8,405 bases of DNA from Vicinamibacteria bacterium (GTDB lineage: Bacteria > Acidobacteriota > Vicinamibacteria > Vicinamibacterales > 2-12-FULL-66-21), in the NCBI GenBank assembly GCA_025937075.1, contig JAICSD010000176.1, positions 1-8,405 of the forward strand, written 5' to 3'. The position numbers and the translations under genes are program-made. Shown piece after piece: positions 6,206 to 8,405 of this stretch. The first letter of the stretch is position 1, and each line of letters opens with the position of its first letter. The notes under the pieces were generated by a model. That model was given only the letters and a program-made list of their open reading frames with translations, made no database searches and was not told the origin of the DNA.

Positions 6206-6427
6206 CTAGCCGTTGGGCGTCAGGACTTTCCGCATCGCGACTTTCGGCGGCATCTTGCGTGGTTCGGCACTGCGCCGCGTCGCGGCAATCCGCACCATCG
6301 TCAGGCACCGGTTGACTTCCTGCGTCACGGCGCCGGGCGTCGCCGCGGCGTGGCCGTGCACGCGGCTGAAGCAAATCACGAGCGGAAGAACCATCAGAAG
6401 GGCACGCGAGACCGGATGACGCCGCAC
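6206..6427 (-). CDS. Possible small secreted protein, unknown function
   Basis: This 73-residue frame begins with GTG and has a signal-peptide shape: basic start (MRRHPVSR), hydrophobic core (ALLMVLPLVICF, 9-20) and small residues ahead of a possible cleavage near HGHAAA (25-30). The mature part would be a short basic peptide with one Cys (C42). Most codons end in G or C, matching real genes in the window. No Shine-Dalgarno is visible; an internal ATG (residue 12) would destroy the basic N-region. It lies downstream of the YVTN gene on the same strand, 139 bp away, separated by hairpins. I do not recognise a family, and the frame could be fortuitous in GC-rich sequence. Confidence 0.35.
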   Translation of the reverse strand: MRRHPVSRALLMVLPLVICFSRVHGHAAATPGAVTQEVNRCLTMVRIAATRRSAEPRKMPPKVAMRKVLTPNG

Positions 6428-6472
6428 GCTGCGGATATCGCAAGCGGCGTTCCCGCGAAACAGGCCGGAATC

Positions 6473-6525
6473 CCGCGATTGACGATAATCGCGGCGTGCG
6501 GGTGATTACAGTCTCCGCACGCCGC
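6473..6525. terminator. Two overlapping hairpins downstream of the YVTN gene
   Basis: CCGCGATT (6473-6480) pairs with AATCGCGG (6487-6494) across a 6-nt loop. GCGGCGTGCGG (6491-6501) pairs perfectly with CCGCACGCCGC (6515-6525) across a 13-nt loop. The two stems share 6491-6494, so they cannot both form fully. On the minus strand they lie 41 nt past the YVTN stop codon and before the small frame at 6427. A terminator for the YVTN gene is the simplest reading, although no T-tract follows. Confidence 0.45.
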
Positions 6526-6566
6526 GCACGTTCTTGTGGGCGCTTTCTCTCGTAGCGCGGGCCGCC

Positions 6567-7604
6567 CTACGATCCCTTCTCGATCACGAGAATCGAAAAC
6601 GAGTCCGGCACCATCGCGCCGCGGCCGGCGCGGCCGCCCGCGGGAGGCGTTGCCGGCGGACCGTACTCGGCGCCGATCACGAGGATGCGGTTCGTCTTCG
6701 TGTCGAGCGTTAACGTCTTCGCGCTGGGCATCGTCTTCACGGTCTGCTCGACGGTGAAGCTGGTCGGGCTGTTCTCCTTCACGACCGTCAGCGTGCCGTC
6801 GCCCTGCGAGCTGAACACCTCGTGCGTGTCGGGGTTGAACACCGCGCCATCCACACCGCGGCCAATCGGCAGCGTCGTGATGATGTTCCCTTTCTCCGCG
6901 TTCAGGACGACGAGGTTCTGCGGGTTGCGGCAGCCGGCAAACAGGATCTTGTTCTTGACGTCCATCGCCAGCCCCGCGCAGCCGCCCCCCTTGCCCGCGA
7001 GATCGAAATGACTCGTGACCTGCATCGACTTCGCGTCGACGACGGCGATGTTGTCCTTGTCTTCGATATCGACATAGACGCGGCCTGCGCCGTCGCTGAC
7101 GGCCTGCTCGGGGGCGCCCCCCAGATCGATCGTCCCGACGACCGAGCCGTCCTTCGAATCGATCACGGTGGCGTTCGGCGGCGTGTGGCTGAACACGTAT
7201 ACACGGTCGTTGTATGCGTCGAACATGATGCCGTCCGGGTTTCCCTGAACGTCGATTTTCTTGATCGGCTTCAGGGTTTCCGTATCCCACATCGCCACCG
7301 GCTTGCTGCTGGCGAAGCCGTGCTTGGACTTCGGATCCACGGCGACGCCGCGGGCGCTCGTCTCGGCAATCTGCCCGGCGGGCTCGAGCGTGTCCAGGTT
7401 GAAAATCATGATCCGAGCGGTGGCCCCGGTCCGCGGAATGTAGAGCTTGCGGCCGGCGACGTCCGCATAGACGTAGTCGAACCCGCCGTCCCCGCCGGCC
7501 TTGGCGCGCTTGACGACCTTGTACGGGCCGGCCGACTCCTGGGCACCGCCGGCGAGAACGGGGAGAAAGAGTCCGAGAATCAAAAGAAACACGCCTCGTC
7601 TCAT
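6567..7604 (-). CDS. Secreted YVTN/YncE-type beta-propeller protein
   Basis: This 345-residue protein has a signal peptide (MRRG, hydrophobic core 5-18, likely cleavage near AGGA, 18-21). It is followed by short propeller repeats of the YVTN/YncE type, such as GRKLYIPRTG (51-60), DRVYVFSHTPPNATVIDS (133-150), GRVYVDIEDKDNIAVVD (174-190) and NKILFAGCRNPQNLVVLN (218-235). Two cysteines (C209, C225) in one blade could form a disulfide. Proteins of this fold act as periplasmic or surface binding scaffolds, and some are mistaken for quinoproteins; no catalytic motif is visible and no ligand can be named. The Gly/Ala/Pro-rich stretch PPATPPAGGRAGRGA (316-330) is probably a loop in the last blade. 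The ATG is well supported by the AAAGGAG ribosome-binding site 7 nt upstream. It is transcribed toward the quinoprotein operon and divergently from the gene at 7763. Confidence 0.85.
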   Translation of the reverse strand: MRRGVFLLILGLFLPVLAGGAQESAGPYKVVKRAKAGGDGGFDYVYADVAGRKLYIPRTGATARIMIFNLDTLEPAGQIAETSARGVAVDPKSKHGFASSKPVAMWDTETLKPIKKIDVQGNPDGIMFDAYNDRVYVFSHTPPNATVIDSKDGSVVGTIDLGGAPEQAVSDGAGRVYVDIEDKDNIAVVDAKSMQVTSHFDLAGKGGGCAGLAMDVKNKILFAGCRNPQNLVVLNAEKGNIITTLPIGRGVDGAVFNPDTHEVFSSQGDGTLTVVKENSPTSFTVEQTVKTMPSAKTLTLDTKTNRILVIGAEYGPPATPPAGGRAGRGAMVPDSFSILVIEKGS

Positions 7605-7610
7605 ACGGAC

Positions 7611-7618
7611 GCTCCTTT
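7611..7618 (-). promoter_or_regulatory. Strong Shine-Dalgarno of the YVTN gene
   Basis: The minus strand reads AAAGGAGC, with AGGAG 7 nt before the ATG at 7604. It fixes the start and is the only textbook ribosome-binding site in the window, within a purine-rich leader. Confidence 0.8.
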
Positions 7619-7655
7619 ATCTTTTTGCCTTTCCTTTTCCGACCCGGTGGAGTAC

Positions 7656-7684
7656 AGAATAACGCCTCAGACAGGTGCCCCCAA
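7656..7684 (-). promoter_or_regulatory. Candidate promoter of the YVTN gene
   Basis: On the minus strand, TTGGGG (7679-7684) and TATTCT (7656-7661) are separated by exactly 17 bp. Each hexamer matches the sigma-70 consensus only partly. The implied leader is about 45 nt and contains the purine-rich Shine-Dalgarno region. Confidence 0.4.
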
Positions 7685-7762
7685 CGAGGCCCCCCGCACC
7701 GGGGCTGCGCGTACGGCCGGCCGGGAACCGCGGCGCGATAGAACGGGACACAGTGCCTGAAG

Positions 7763-8405
7763 GTGCTCGTGTATCGACGGTGCCATGTGCTTTGCGCCGT
7801 ACGCCTTCCCGTCGTGTGCTCCGGCCTCATCGCATCGATGGTGCTGGTCGTGTCGGCGGCTGCCCGCGCCGCCGATGGACCTGGCGCCCTCGGCGAGATG
7901 ATCGTGCCGGGCGGCGTTCGCGCGGCGCTGGACGCGATCGGCGAGACCGGGTCGGCCGATCGCTCCCAGTTCGTGATCGAGCTCGCGCGGCGCCTCTATC
8001 AGACGCCGCTCACGTCGCGAACGGATCCGCGCGAGGCCACGATCCAATCGCTCCTCGACCACCTCGATCAATCCGCTCGGACAACGCAGTCTGGCGACAC
8101 CGTCCCGCTTCCGCTCACGCCTGAAGTCTGGACGGATATCGTCTTCGAGAGGCGCGCCACCGCGCAGACGCTCGCCGCATCGATCCTGCGCTCGCGCAAC
8201 GCGGCGCTGCTGTACTCTGCGCTCATCGCGCTGGACGACGACACGCGAGCCTGGCTCGCGGGCGAACGCGATCTGATTGCCGATCTCGCCGGGCGCGATG
8301 CGCCCGCTTTCCTGCTCGCGGCAAGCGCGATTCGGGTCAGCGGCGGCATTGTGCAGGTGCCGGGCGGTGAACCCGCGGAAGGCGTCTGGGAAGCGATCGT
8401 CGGGA
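7763..8405 (+). CDS. Exported protein of unknown function, partial at its 3' end
   Basis: The frame is open from the stop TAG at 7739-7741 to the window end without a stop, giving about 214 residues from GTG 7763. Candidate starts are GTG 7763, GTG 7787, GTG 7814 and ATG 7838, and none has a clear Shine-Dalgarno. Starts at 7763 or 7787 give a signal peptide with a hydrophobic stretch (VVCSGLIASMVLVVSAAARA) ending before ADGPG; the ATG at 7838 would leave only part of it. The mature part is Ala/Leu/Arg-rich and probably helical. It includes SQFVIELARRLYQTP, LTPEVWTDIVFERR, NAALLYSALIALDDDTRAWL and FLLAASAIRVSGG. Codon use is strongly GC3. I recognise no family or catalytic motif. It is transcribed divergently from the YVTN gene across a 158-bp spacer. 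The 3' end lies beyond the window. Confidence 0.7.
   Translation, partial: MLVYRRCHVLCAVRLPVVCSGLIASMVLVVSAAARAADGPGALGEMIVPGGVRAALDAIGETGSADRSQFVIELARRLYQTPLTSRTDPREATIQSLLDHLDQSARTTQSGDTVPLPLTPEVWTDIVFERRATAQTLAASILRSRNAALLYSALIALDDDTRAWLAGERDLIADLAGRDAPAFLLAASAIRVSGGIVQVPGGEPAEGVWEAIVG

Noticed and set aside
6567..7604. YVTN protein as a PQQ enzyme or nitrous-oxide-reductase-like protein
   Set aside because: Only propeller repeats are visible; no cofactor, copper or heme motif was found.
6394..7830. Minus-strand frame of 478 codons overlapping the YVTN gene
   Set aside because: It is a frame-shifted Arg/Gly-rich shadow of the YVTN gene, which has the Shine-Dalgarno and a signal peptide.

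Overview
The window is GC-rich bacterial DNA with long open antisense frames, as expected at high GC3. Its gene set points to Acidobacteriota, probably the Vicinamibacteria: a membrane Ser/Thr kinase with a TolB-type propeller, a quinoprotein of the PQQ-dehydrogenase fold lacking some cofactor residues, a cytochrome with a Planctomycete/Acidobacteria-type heme domain, and a secreted YVTN-type propeller. This placement is inferred from gene families; there is no rRNA or other phylogenetic marker in the window.

Layout. Positions 70-1866 (minus) encode a GltD-like FAD/NAD(P) oxidoreductase with an N-terminal Fe-S domain and a C-terminal two-cluster ferredoxin domain. A 185-bp spacer (1867-2051) is packed with three kinds of short repeat. 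Positions 2052-3536 (minus) encode a receptor-like Ser/Thr kinase whose extracytoplasmic propeller appears internally shortened. An 88-bp divergent promoter region separates it from a plus-strand pair: a secreted di-heme cytochrome c (3625-4569) and, 6 bp later, a secreted quinoprotein (4576-6180). The spacer 6181-6566 holds inverted repeats at the quinoprotein stop codon, a possible small secreted protein on the minus strand (6206-6427), and two overlapping hairpins. Positions 6567-7604 (minus) encode a secreted YVTN beta-propeller with a good Shine-Dalgarno and a plausible promoter. Divergent from it, an exported protein of unknown function starts near 7763 (plus) and runs off the window end.

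Working together. The cytochrome and quinoprotein almost certainly form one transcription unit, and the natural reading is a periplasmic dehydrogenase passing electrons to its cytochrome. However, the quinoprotein has an unusual active site: the paired Asp is present, while the usual Glu metal ligand and the vicinal Cys pair are absent. Cofactor use is therefore open. The oxidoreductase at the left edge is cytoplasmic and has no visible link to the periplasmic pair. No tRNA, rRNA, CRISPR array, transposase or phage gene was seen.
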